Part shown: positions 26,801 to 63,424 of the stretch, in pieces
How the letters are laid out: each line of letters begins with the position of its first letter
Position numbering within the stretch: position 1 is the stretch's first letter
Source: Dallia pectoralis
Lineage: Eukaryota > Chordata > Actinopteri > Esociformes > Umbridae
DNA: 64,000 nucleotides
Assembly: GCA_029465975.1 (NCBI GenBank)
Contig: CM055760.1
Coordinates: 9,995,788 to 10,059,787, forward strand
Direction: 5' to 3'
The notes under the pieces: model-generated
Told to the model about the DNA's origin: nothing
The model's input: the letters and a program-made list of their open reading frames with translations, nothing else
Databases searched by the model: none
Program-made: the position numbers and the translations under genes

Positions 26801-27184
26801 ATCATAGCAATACTGATCTGGCTGGTTCTGTACAAATGGGAGTCGCGGGTCAGGCGCTACGAGAAAGAAGTTTCCAACGACATCAGGTACGACAGACATC
26901 CGTGGTTCTGGACTGCACGTCCGGACACCCACGGTACCGTTAGCGCTCATTCTAGTCAGTACACTGGGTCGTCTGCCTCAGCCTTCACACTCTTACGTTG
27001 TTCGTTCCCCAGGGAGGATGTCCCAGCCCCGGACAGTCGTACACACAGCCGCGGCACCAGCCTCCGCTCCGGGGTGGCCTACAGCCAGGTGGGCGTGTCA
27101 CAATCGGGACGGTCAGACCACACACCAATCCCGTCCAGCGGCAGTGGATTTATCCATGACAACACAAATGGCTACGCGGTCTGA
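23792..27184 (+). CDS. CXADR/VSIG8-like (CTX family) Ig cell-surface protein
   Basis: This is a seven-exon gene (23792-23849, 24752-24921, 25211-25415, 26270-26419, 26514-26639, 26742-26886 and 27013-27184). The exons join in frame to 1026 nt, or 341 residues, close to the 365 of human CXADR. Predicted domains in order are a signal peptide (about 1-20), a V-set Ig domain (Cys in ILGCAY and TYQCKV), a C2-set Ig domain (Cys in SLHCNS and VYACEV), a transmembrane helix (about 242-267), and a roughly 74-residue tail that opens with YEKEVSNDIREDVPAPDSR. The second domain carries the extra Cys pair (PKCWLEG, SERCTI) typical of the CTX family. The tail motif closely follows CXADR (YEKEVHHDIREDVPPP), while the V domain recalls VSIG8 as well. 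Possible N-glycosylation sites are NAS, NSS, NHS and NRT. The C-terminus GYAV could be a class II PDZ ligand. The likely role is homophilic or heterophilic adhesion at cell junctions, by inference from the family. The exact orthologue is unresolved. Confidence 0.87.
24040..24475 (+). mobile_element. Tc1-like transposon 3' relic in intron 1
   Basis: Plus-strand relic of the C-terminal transposase: KKLSAGILYMDWPA, a broken SPDLN-like stretch, and LTTRMPNVCKAA. It is followed by the element's 3' end (TTTTCATGGAAAACGAAGAC, then TGATCCCAAACTATTAAACG), which resembles the terminal repeat of salmonid Tc1 elements. The frame is broken by stops. It lies in the first intron of the CXADR-like gene if exon 1 is right. 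Confidence 0.75.
24752..24921 (+). CDS. CXADR-like gene, exon 2 (V-set, first half)
   Basis: Acceptor ACATAG|GTGG, donor CTG|GTGAGT. Encodes the start of the V-set domain, including GERVILGCAY (first Ig cysteine) and DLDIEWSMISPD. LDIEW is a conserved CTX-family motif at the same place in CXADR and VSIG8. Confidence 0.9.
25211..25415 (+). CDS. CXADR-like gene, exon 3 (V-set, second half)
   Basis: Acceptor CTTCTCAG|CTC, donor ATGG|GTGAGA. Reads LLSYAGGIEYVHGTPDLTKG and later ASLTIASLSPAHSATYQCKV, the second V-set cysteine, then KKSPGVDMRKVSLVVM. The spacing matches CXADR. Confidence 0.93.
26270..26419 (+). CDS. CXADR-like gene, exon 4 (C2 domain, first half)
   Basis: Acceptor GCGGACAG|TG, donor CAGA|GTAAGT. 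Encodes VRPSVPKCWLEGEAV, then AVSLHCNSSQGSSPLSYAW, containing the extra CTX cysteine and the first C2 cysteine. Confidence 0.92.
26514..26639 (+). CDS. CXADR-like gene, exon 5 (C2 domain, second half)
   Basis: Acceptor CCATCAG|GTC, donor GAAC|GTAGGT. Encodes GGVLSISNHSETFAGVYACE, then VTNAVGSERCTIKLAANE, with the second C2 cysteine and the partner of the extra CTX cysteine. Confidence 0.92.
26742..26886 (+). CDS. CXADR-like gene, exon 6 (transmembrane helix)
   Basis: Acceptor CCCTACAG|CT, donor ATCAG|GTACGA. Encodes PNRTGAIIGTVVGCLLLTVI and the rest of the helix, then the basic stop-transfer segment KWESRVRRYEKEVSNDIR. Confidence 0.93.
27013..27184 (+). CDS. CXADR-like gene, last exon (cytoplasmic tail)
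   Basis: Acceptor TCCCCAG|GGAG. Encodes EDVPAPDSRTHSRGTSLRSG, later GSGFIHDNTNGYAV, and stop TGA at 27182-27184. Serine-rich, with a possible PDZ-binding end. Confidence 0.92.
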
Positions 27185-27341
27185 TTGGATAGAAATATTA
27201 CTATTAGAAGAATGTTTTGCCGTATGAGGAGAAAATACTGTAGCACTGAATTATGATGGCATATTGGTATGGCAGGTTTTCTTTATCTGATACTAGGGAA
27301 CATTTTCTCATGATAACTTAACAAATAAGGTGACTTAGTTA

Positions 27342-27347
27342 AATAAA
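27342..27347 (+). other. Poly(A) signal AATAAA, CXADR-like gene
   Basis: Canonical AATAAA 158 bp after the stop codon, the first on the plus strand downstream. It implies a short 3' UTR ending near 27360-27370. Confidence 0.6.
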
Positions 27348-27388
27348 AAACTCATATTTTATCATTATGATAACATTGTGTAACGTAA

Positions 27389-27590
27389 AGTAATACAGAC
27401 GTCAATAGAGACATTATCATAGTAATACAGACGTGAATAGAGACATTATCATAGTAATACAGACACTTTGATAGTAATACAGACGTGAATAGAGACATTA
27501 TCATAGTAATACAGACACTTTGATAGTAATACAGACGTGAATAGAGACACTTTGATAGTAACACAGACGTGAATAGAGATATTTTGATTA
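27389..27590. repeat. 32-bp minisatellite with shorter variants
   Basis: Units of AGTAATACAGACGTGAATAG plus AGACATTATCAT alternate with shortened forms (AGTAATACAGACACTTTGAT). It sits just past the 3' end of the CXADR-like gene. Confidence 0.9.
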
Positions 27591-28019
27591 ATATGATTAA
27601 TTAATTAGCTCACACTGTTATTTCCCATCACACTCTGGGTCTAGACACATCAAATTATTTTGGCATTCAAATTGATAGACAGAGCCAAATTCAAGGGGCA
27701 TCATTAATCACCGGAGAATGACCTCTACTAGAGAACGCTCGCACTATTGACTATAAATAGTTAAATAAAAAAACGATTTCCTGACCAATTTCCTAATTGA
27801 CCGGGCTAATTGTGAAAAATAAATACACTGTTTATGTGATATATCCAGTCCACTGTCATACATCCCATAATTAGTCTGTGTAGCTGATTAACACTGCATT
27901 ACAGTGTCAAGAGAGATGTGGCAGATCCAGTCAAGATGCTGTATTCTCACCTTCCAATCGCTCACAGCTCCTCTTCGGCTGTTAAATTGTTCTACGCAAC
28001 ATGCAGCATAAAATACCTC

Positions 28020-28440
28020 ACATTTCTCTCTGAGCTCCCTGCCCCTTTGGTGGAGGCAATGTGATGGTCTGGGGGTGCTTGGATGGTGGCAAAGTGGGAG
28101 ATTTGTACAGAATAAAAGGAACGCCGTCACCTTATTTTGCAACGCGGCCAATGTTCTCCTGCAACAGGACAACGACCCGAAGCACAGCTCCAAACTGTGC
28201 AAGAACTGTTTAAGGAAGAAGCGGTCAGCTGATATTTTGTCTATAATGGAGAGTCATTGTATCTCAAGTGCTGCGCCCGGTATGGTATTCTAACCGTATG
28301 GAACGTAAGAAGTGCCCATCAAGCGATCCGACTCGTGTGAGGTGCTTCAGGATGTGTGGGAAATGTCAAGTTACCTCAACAAATTGAGAACTGAAATGTA
28401 AAAGGCTGCTGTTGCTACAAATGGAATGTGTGTGTGTGTG
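28020..28440 (+). mobile_element. Tc1-like transposase 3' relic (intergenic)
   Basis: The plus strand encodes GGNVMVWGCLDGGKVGDLYR in fragments, then QQDNDPKHSSKLCKNCLRKK, then SADILSIMES. The DNDPKH motif holds a catalytic aspartate of the Tc1 DDE triad. Frames are broken downstream and the N-terminus is absent. It is a dead copy located between the two convergent genes. Confidence 0.82.
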
Positions 28441-28579
28441 TATATATATTGTAAAATCTCCAGATTAGGCCCCACTACTTTGAAATTGTCTGATTCTGCA
28501 TTTAAATTCCTGTTCAGTATTACACTTAAGATGTTTCGAGAACAAAACAATTCAATGAACTGAAACACAGACATCAGAT

Positions 28580-30578
28580 GTAGGCAAAAAGAGAAATATT
28601 TATTTCACGATAGACCTTATTTCGGGAAAACACTCGACCGTTTCAAATAATGTACACAATGGAGTCATTTTTGACAATGTAGTGACAGGAGTTGAAATAT
28701 CAATTACCACATGCAATGAGTTTTCTCCTCGACACAATCGGCGAGTAGCCCCGCCCCTTAGTCACAGCTAGCCCCTCCCCCAAATCCCCTCCTCCATCGT
28801 AGGTGGCATACAGGTGGCGGAGTATCGAGCCTTTGGTATCCCCCCGTTGTCGTGCCGTATGTCCAGAAACCCTCAATACTAAACATCAGTCTGTCAGTAA
28901 ATTCACGTGGGGTTGATGACGGACCTGGGATGAATACAGAACCAGAGTTCAGGGCAGTAATCTTCATCGCCGTCTGGTAATTAAATGTTCGCGGTCAGAA
29001 TGTCAGTGATCCAGAGCGTGTTCGGCGCCGTCGGCTACATGCAATCTGGTGCGGTGTTCCTCGGAGGGAGAACGTGTGTGTTTACGTAGAACAGGTGGAT
29101 CCTGTGACATCATATCCTTTTCAGGTTAGGTCATCATCGTGATGTGGACTTCTTCTGAGTTATTCGTGGAGCTGCCATATAACATAACATCGCCGGTCAT
29201 CACAGCAACGAAAATAACAAAAATAAGACAATGTTCTCAATAGATTTAAAAACCCCAGCACCACGAGTCCGTCTGTAAATAAGGCAAGGTACAAACAAGG
29301 TGATAATACAAATCTCTGAGTTCATGTCACGCGGACATTAATTGAAAGAGGTTGCATTTGGCTTTAAAATAATTAAGGTTGGTCCAGTTTTCAGCAAGTA
29401 AAGGTTGGTCCTGTGCAAAATAAAAACGGGAGAGTAAAGACAACAGAAACATTTCGAAACACCAAGCTAGATTTTCAGAGCATCGGGTGGTGGTGGTTAG
29501 ACTGACTGCAAGTTTCCCATCATGCATCACGTTGGTGGTGTGCAGGTGACTCATAGACTTAAAGTGCTAAGACTGATGTGAACCTGCACCCCCTGCCTTC
29601 ACCCCCCCCGCCTTCACACACCCACAGGACACCCATGGGACACATTTCAGCTGCAACAGGGACACTGCTCCAACTTCATTACAAGGCTTCCGAGAGTCAC
29701 TGTTTGCTCCGACTTTAGTCGCCGACAGGGGTTAAAGGAAAAAAAATGACGTTTTCCGCGTTTCAGCCACGTATGTGGACCGAGGACGAAAGCCGGGTCC
29801 AGAATGTTCCCCGTCCTCCCGATTCGTCTCCGTGCCGAGTCCGGTCTTGAGATCAGACGGGTCGAGATGGACTGTGACCTAGCGATGGTTAGCGGGCGTT
29901 GGTTGGCCAATCCCGTGAGCGTTGACCGCAGTTCAAAGGCACCATACTGTTGTACTGGTCGAGGTGGGTGGGACTGTGTCTGTAAGACAACAGAATCCTG
30001 GGGCATCTACTTCCACCTCTGAAGAATGCAGGAAAAGGCGTCGCCATGACAACTAAGGCAAAATCTCCCGGCAGAGAGACACAAACCGGTCAGTTTTTTC
30101 ATATTCTTATTCTTCTTTGCTGCCTCTTGCTAATATCGACTTCACACAATAATATTAGAACCTCTGTTAAATAAATTATCTTTACATTATATTACCCCAC
30201 TCCCATAGACCTGCAACATAGAGGAGTCTGTCCGTGTTATAAATCTGCACAGACCCCAGTCTCTGTGTTAAGTATTTTCGGGCCTCGATATTTCTCAGTT
30301 CGCGTCTGCCCTGTTACAATAACTAGATGCAGATCAACTAGAATCCGGTTTTTCCTCACAGAGATCAAACGGGACACAATCGTAAAAAGAAATCACACGA
30401 GCCAAGCCGATGCATACACATAGGAAGGAAACTGGAGTAGAAAGGTTGTTCGCCGCAAAATCAGTATCCAGCAAAAAGTATTCGACGTGGTGTTTCCCTT
30501 GAAACCGACTAGTCTTCACCGAGAACTGCGGAGCGAGGTTTGATGTGATTGGACAGGAGACGCGCTGACATCAGAGCC
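28580..30578 (-). other. vav2: vav2 3' untranslated region (predicted)
   Basis: Runs from the vav2 stop codon to just past the first minus-strand AATAAA, at 28604-28599. About 2 kb of non-repetitive sequence without coding support. The poly(A) signal is canonical, but use of this site is inferred from sequence only. Confidence 0.5.
28599..28604 (-). other. vav2: Poly(A) signal AATAAA for vav2
   Basis: First canonical minus-strand AATAAA found downstream of the vav2 stop (TTTATT on the plus strand). Confidence 0.5.
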
Positions 30579-56668
<26,090 letters not shown>

Positions 56669-57530
56669 CTGTGGAACACACACACACACACAACGAGGCA
56701 CACACACAGAGACACACACACACACGCAGAGAGAGGCGCACACACACACACAGTCAGTTTAGTCATTTTCTTTGGATCGCTCACTGAGACCCATAAGAGT
56801 GAACGACAACCACACCATTAAAATCAGATTATGTGCTTCACACTTGACACATCTCAGTGCTGTTCTGACGATGGTTCCCTGTTACTGGTCCTCAGTAATG
56901 CACTCACCGAGTCCTCTTCTCCTCAACAACCACTCCACAAGCATCGCTCTCTAATGTACCGAGCACACGTTCTGGGTGGCCCAGTAGATCGTTTATTGAG
57001 ATGGAGCTTGGAGCACCAGGGGCTGAAGTTCAACTACCACTAGTCACATCAACGACTGAATATCGGAGTACAACTCCGTCTCAACTCAACACCGTTCAGG
57101 TTCACGGTCGGACCACTCAGAAGTACGTCATCTGCGGCTCAACGCTCATCCAGAACCTGTGTCTGTCCCGCGTCAAAACACCATTCTGTGCTAACGTCTC
57201 CTGCCGCCAGAAAACCCCCAGGATATCCTGAAAGGCTCCACATTGTTGGTTCCTTTAAAGCATTTTCTGAGGACAGGAGATAACAACCAAGCAAAGTGAA
57301 CGGAACAAGTTGAATGGATCTGGCTTGTTTGGCAGCATAACAGGAAATATATGCGGCCCTCTGAAACTCATTAGTTTAGGGCCGTTCTACATACGAGACT
57401 TGTAATCTAAAAATGGCATTAGAGGGAGGTGGTTTTCTTTTTTAGTTCGGCACCACATGGACTGAATGACATTTAATTAGTAGTGACGCCTGTACTGCAC
57501 TGACTCTGACAGGGGTGTGTGTCCGTGCAT
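56669..57530. other. Upstream of the acidic-region exon; no exon found
   Basis: CA tracts at about 56680-56755, then unique sequence. I looked on the minus strand for the LEELADEHD-type exon and CH-domain exons of Vav2 and saw none. Confidence 0.5.
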
Positions 57531-57534
57531 GTGT

Positions 57535-58072
57535 GTATGTGTAGTATGTGACAGTGGTGTGTGTGCGTGTGTGTGTTTGTGTGTGTGTGTGTGTAGGATG
57601 TTACAGTGGTGTGGGTGTGTGTGTGTGTAGGATGTTACAGTGTGTGTGTGTGTGTGTGTGTGTAGGATGTTACAGTGGTGTGGTGTGTGTGTGTGTGTAG
57701 GATGTTACAGTGCTGTGTGTGTGTGTGTGTGTGTGTAGGATGTTACAGTGCTGTAGGATGTTGTGTGTGTGTGTGTGTGTGTGTGTGTAGGATGTTACAG
57801 TGTGTGTGTGTGTGTGTGTGTGTGTAGGATGTTACAGTGGTGTGTGGTGTGTGTGTGTGTGTGTAGGATGTTACAGTGGTGTGTGTGTGTGTGTGTGTGT
57901 GTGTAGGATGTTACAGTGGTGTGGGTGTGTGTAGGATGTTACAGTGGTGTGGGTGTGTGTGTGTGTAGGATGTTACAGTGCTGTGTGTGTGTGTGTGTGT
58001 GTAGGATGTTACAGTGGTGTGTGTGTGTGTAGGATGTTACAGTGGTGTGTGTGTGTGTGTGTGTGTAGGATG
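57535..58072. repeat. Compound (GT)n / TAGGATGTTACAGTG array
   Basis: GT tracts of variable length separated by the constant block TAGGATGTTACAGTG, repeated about 15 times. This is a minisatellite whose units contain a length-variable microsatellite. Confidence 0.95.
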
Positions 58073-60540
58073 AAGAGAGAATGTTTTAGGGACACTATTC
58101 TTGGTTTTTCTCATTTTTTATCTACATCTCATTGCATCGGCTCTCAAAAAACGATATCTCTGGAGGACTTCTACCATTGATACTTATAATATCATTTATT
58201 TAATTTGAGTCTTTGGAAATGTAAATAAAATGAATCAAAGTTCCACCACTGCACTGTAACCTCTGGTATCCCAGCTCCTAGAACAGTGGGAAGGCTCTCT
58301 CTCTATACGCGGGTCGCCTCCCCCCCTCAGCGACCAGGCGGCACCGTAACCACGGTGCACTTGTTGTGCATATTGTTACGGTCGTGGGCACGTGAAGTGA
58401 CCCGGTTTGAAGGTTTTCACAGCACAACGCCACCGCTGTTATGTATTCACCGCACTCCCGAACACGTGTGTCAGACTCTCGGAATTACTTCCAAACTTTG
58501 TCCTCCGGTATCGCGAGGTTCTGGTGTTACATTGTTACTCTGTAAAGGTTAATAACCAACGGACACGTCGTTCCCACACACTGGACTGAATCGCCTGGTG
58601 CATGTAAGGAATCCGAATGGATGTATCGAGGCCTTGTTTATCGCCGGTCCTCCCTGTATGTGACCGGAATGTTCCTCCATCTTGTTATCTCCGTGAAAGG
58701 CATTTATACAAAAGACACATTTACTAAAGAACGGGAGAGAAAAGAAAGAGGACAGCCTGAGATAAATATCCTCCAACGTCCCCCCGTGTGCGAGCGGTTC
58801 GAGGTTTTATTTAAAGTACCACACGGTGTCACTCTAGAAGAAGCCCGCGGTGTTTGCTTCTTGAGCAGGATTTGAGACGCTGCATTCCACAAGGCGCTGT
58901 GTTAGGGAGGCGCCCGTGACCTCCAGGAGACGCGCGATTGTTCGGGGGGACAGGAAATGCTTGGAATCAAATCCCATTGTTGCTCAGAACGCTGGAGACG
59001 GGCAATAGCCGAATGGCGGTTAGTGCAGTGGACCCTGTGTCACGAGTGGTGAGATATTGTTCGACACGGGGACGCTAGTGGGGTGCACTTCCTGTTTTCA
59101 GGTGGTTGTTTTGATGTGAACACGGCTGGTGATGCTTGCTGAGTAGGTGAGTGTTGTTTGATGATATATTCTAAAGCTGTTCGCTGTTTCATAGAGAGTC
59201 GCTTTGTTTATATACTTTGTTATTTTCAAGCCGTGCGTGTTTTTTTTCCCCGTTCGATGTCTGTTTGTTTTGTTATAAGAAAACCCAGAAACGTGATAAC
59301 CGCTCTGCCTGGCTCATTCTGCGCTACACCTGAGGAAACCGTGACAGTGGTAAGGCACGGAACGTGTGTGTATAATGCGATTTACAGACTTGATTGACAG
59401 ACATGGACAACGACGCGTTCCACCTTTGCCGTTGACATTGAACGCCTCCACCATTTTAATGTAGTCAACTGGGCGGGATGTCCCACTTTATTGGCGTCGC
59501 ATCCACATGACCCAGTTGGTAATGAGATCAGAACTCCATGAGGTTTCAGACATTAAAAACAGCCAAATGGTACCTGGGCGTGTGTGCACATACAGGGGTG
59601 TCCATACAAAAGACACAAGCGCGTGTTCACCAAACTGCTCCTCGCCCCTTGACTACTGCATTGTGGGTAAACGTCGTGTTGATTCTGTGTCATCACACAG
59701 TTATTTGGGCTCTGGCACTTTCCGAATCTCTAAGGTCAGTGACCAAGCTGTCATCCTGTCTACTCGGGTCAGGACATAGACCCACTTATTAAATCCCTGT
59801 CTGGACATGATCCAGGGGCAGACTGCCTGATTGGCTGCCAAAGGCTGACCTCGCAGGGTGAAAGGTCATGTCAGGCTGTTGTTGATATCATCATCATTCC
59901 TAAAGCTGTTGGATAGTTTTCCACTCAAACATGGAAAGATTTGAAACAGATTCGATGGGAGTACTCTAGATGTCATGTTTCAGATTAATACACAGCGTTT
60001 CAGAGGCTGATCTCCGCGGAGTGAAACGCGAACTTCACGGGGAATTTCCGCTCTCGCGCTCTCTCTACAGGGACCAGGACGTGCGGATGAAATCTAATGG
60101 AAGGTTATTCCCGAGTTCGTCACCGGCCTAGGCGGGGCAATTTGGGAATAACGTGTGTACGCGTGCAACTGCAGAGCAGTAGATTAGCTGGAGGCATACG
60201 ACTGGAGCTGGAACATTTCAAAGCTCACGGAGGAAATAAACAGATTTACTTGGGGGAAATTTCCGGATACCGCTGGATCTCGGAAGCGATCAGAACGATG
60301 CAGATATTCAACCTTCATATTTCTGATGCAGTTAGAAAAGCTCCTGTCATGGACTTCTTCGCTTTGGTTACGCAAGATGGATTGGGACTATCCAGATACT
60401 AAACAAGCATCTGGGAGGGTTATTTACATCTCTATCTATGACTATTTATTTCACCGTAAACCAGATTAATCAGTTGAGAAACCGTTGTCATTAATTTCCC
60501 GGCTGCATTCGTATCCAACTTTATTTCTATAGCACATTAT
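58073..60540. other. Non-coding, no recognised feature
   Basis: No exon, RNA gene or clear transposon. Probably vav2 5' intron sequence, by inference from the missing CH exons. Confidence 0.4.
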
Positions 60541-60544
60541 ACAT

Positions 60545-60835
60545 CGCTCATAACATTGTGAAAACTGACAGGTGAACCGAATAGCATTGATAGTCTCGTT
60601 GCCATGGCACCTGTCAGTGGGTGGGACACGTCAGGACGCAAGTGAACATTTATTTCCTCAGAGCTGACGAGCCAGAAGGAGGGAAACTGGGCACGCTTAA
60701 GGGTTTCAGTGACTTTGACCGGGGACTAATTGTGATGGCTAGACTGGGGCTCAGAGCACGGGCCTGCTACCGTCAGTCAGGTAATCAGGTGGCCAGGTTA
60801 TGTTACGACTGATCTGTGTACAGCACACTCATATT
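60545..60835 (+). mobile_element. Short non-autonomous Tc1-like element
   Basis: The left part (ACTGACAGGTGAACCGAATA, then CGTTGCCATGGCACCTGTCA) and right end (GTAATCAGGTGGCCAGGTTA, then CGACTGATCTGTGTA) resemble the ends of a common fish Tc1-like element. The middle keeps only the start of the transposase (GFSDFDRGLIVMARLGL, cf. LSDFDKGQIVMARRLG). An internal deletion joins the two. About 290 bp. Confidence 0.65.
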
Positions 60836-63180
60836 AAATGCGTTCCAAGGTGATTTGTAGGGGAAAGTTTAATGAATACACGGTTCCTATAATGATGTAA
60901 ATAAGTAACATGAACAAGCTAAAAGGTGTAATGCCCCTGTAATTTGAACCCACTCAGGGTTCTATGTGAGAGGGCATCTAAATAGCATCCTGAACCAGTC
61001 CAGAAGCCCTGGAGGAGAACATCTGATAACAAATACAGGTCAATCCATTCATTTAGGACCATTCACTCTGGTGGTCATCAATGTCCCATGCAAATATTTT
61101 TGAGGGGACTACAGTCATTGAACGTTTATAAAAATTCAAATAAAAAAAATGTTTTACCCTCGAAAAAGTAAGGTTAGAAATTGGTTTATAATTGCTAAGG
61201 GCTGGAGGAACTAATGTGCTTTTTTCGCTCAGACCGTTTTAAGTGGTTCTGGAAATTGAACTTCACAGGAAGTAACTGACGATGCTATTTTAGACAGATT
61301 AATAATGTTCTGGAAAAAATATGCTTAGAAGTATCGTAAGAAGACACATTGCAGGACGTATCAACTAGGACAAACGAGTTTATTGGGACGTTTCGTGGCG
61401 TGGAAGGGACTATAAATACAGATAATCTTCCAAGGAAAAAACCTCACCAACTGTATGACATCTGGTCATTAAAAAAACAAGAAAACACTTAGAGCTAACC
61501 TATAGTTCATAATGGGGTAGGGGGGTAGAAACTGACAAGAAAAACACACCTATGCATTAATCTGACTTTAAGTGATTGCTTTGGAGAAAGGAGTTATTCT
61601 AGAAAGTTGCTGCCTTACTGTAAATATCAGTGTGCTCTTTTAAAATATCACGCTGGACTTGTCGTTTCCTCACTGCTTGTTCGGTTTCCTAATGAGTCCC
61701 CTTTAGTCGGTTTGTTTCCGTCCCTCCAGAGGCCTCTTCTAGCAGATGACCTTTTATATTATGAATCGTTTCATTCACTTTGGAAAGTGAGTCATTTCTA
61801 ATATCACCAGTGGAAGAGGGACAAATAGGCTGAAGTCTGCCGATAGACATGCTGTTTCTATCAAGTTTCTAATAGCCAGAAGATGAAAAAACACAATGAC
61901 TTTAGTGTTGGTTTGATTTTCCATCCATAAATCACACAGCCCACTGAAGACGTACACACGCAGTAACACTTAGACACAGCCTCACATACCGGCAACTCTA
62001 ACGGTTATGAACAGGGGAGATCTCCTACCACACAGGACTAAAGCTCATACCTAACGAAACATGATCTATATGATATTTTGGTCTCATGCGTTGTCATTTG
62101 CTTCTCGATCGGACGATTGTTATTCGAAGAAACAAGGGCGACTGCGCCGATCAAATTACTTTTTCAAACTTTTCAAACAGCCTCTCCAAGACTTCTGCAC
62201 AGCGAAAACGGACAGGGGGTTACGGATCGACGGGAATCTCAGCTGTGAAACACTTTTTCCCGAATGGAAACACCAACACTGAACGTTGATCTAGCATTAA
62301 TAACATGGACCTGCTGAACAACATGCTGTTCTGTCACAACCCACAAACCTTTTACAGTCGATCGCTAGATAATAGAATAGTTTCTCAAAGAACATTAACT
62401 AGAGAAATAAAAAAGAAGGAAAAGCTGTCTCAAGTAAATGTACATACACGCAAATACTTATAATATATATAGAGATATGAATTATGCATACTTATATAAA
62501 GGCCATGCGATAACAGGTGGCTGGACACTATGGTTTTATTCTCCCTGGATGTAACTTGACATGAATACAGTTGACATGATACTGTAAATATGGAAATAGT
62601 TATTTCTGCTCATTCGGCAAGATATAGCACATTACCTTAACTTAGAGCGTGACTTCCATAGTGAAGCAGCAGAGAGCATGTTAACATGAACGAAAACATC
62701 TAGCGAAGGTTGTATGAAGGGTTGTCTAGTGAGGTGGTACCCTGAAATGCTGTCATGGTTTTAATTGTGCCAGCTCCTTGTGCAAAGATTTCTATCGGAT
62801 GTTACATTTCAAGATTCCTCACTGTTTTTCTCTCTAGTACACAACATATTCTGTGAGTAGATAGGTCCATCTGCTAGTTTGAAACACTGCAGTAATTAGA
62901 AGAGATCGTGGCGCCAAATTAAAGTGGATCTTTGTGTGGGGTGAAGTGTGCTGCGTTTTCTGAGTTTAGTAAATAAAGATATTAATACAGCACTGCTAAA
63001 ACGCGGTAGACGAAACAGACTTAGCCAACATGGTCTGGCGACTAAGAACGTGCCCGGGCAGGACCCTAGTGCTGGCACATCACTTGCTTATTTCAGTCAC
63101 ACATTCGTCTTATATTAACCATCCATCCGTGTCATGAGTCAATTAATAACAGTATGAAAGTACGATTATTGGCTGCTTAA
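60836..63180. other. Non-coding, no recognised feature
   Basis: AT-rich, unique-looking sequence without a supported gene. Confidence 0.45.
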
Positions 63181-63246
63181 CTGTGTCCCATCACATTACT
63201 TAACTGTGTCCCATCACATTACTTAACTGTGTCCGACCACATTACA
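63177..63246. repeat. 23-bp repeat, 3 copies
   Basis: TTAACTGTGTCCCATCACAT plus TAC, three tandem copies, the last altered to CCGACCACATTAC. Confidence 0.9.
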
Positions 63247-63424
63247 CAAGGACCTCCTGGTGAATCTATTATTTGGCCGTGGTCGGCCGCGACAACCGAA
63301 AGCAACTGCGGTCCTTTAAAGGTCAAGGGTGTCGTGTTGAGCCATGCTTTCCGGTATTTCCATAATATATATCAGCCCTGCACATGTGGAAAAGCCCGAC
63401 CAGACAGTTGGAGAAGAAGGCTGG

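Noticed and set aside
29647..30006. 119-codon minus-strand frame downstream of vav2
   Set aside because: Lies in the predicted vav2 3' UTR, has no recognised domain, and its start context and composition are unremarkable.
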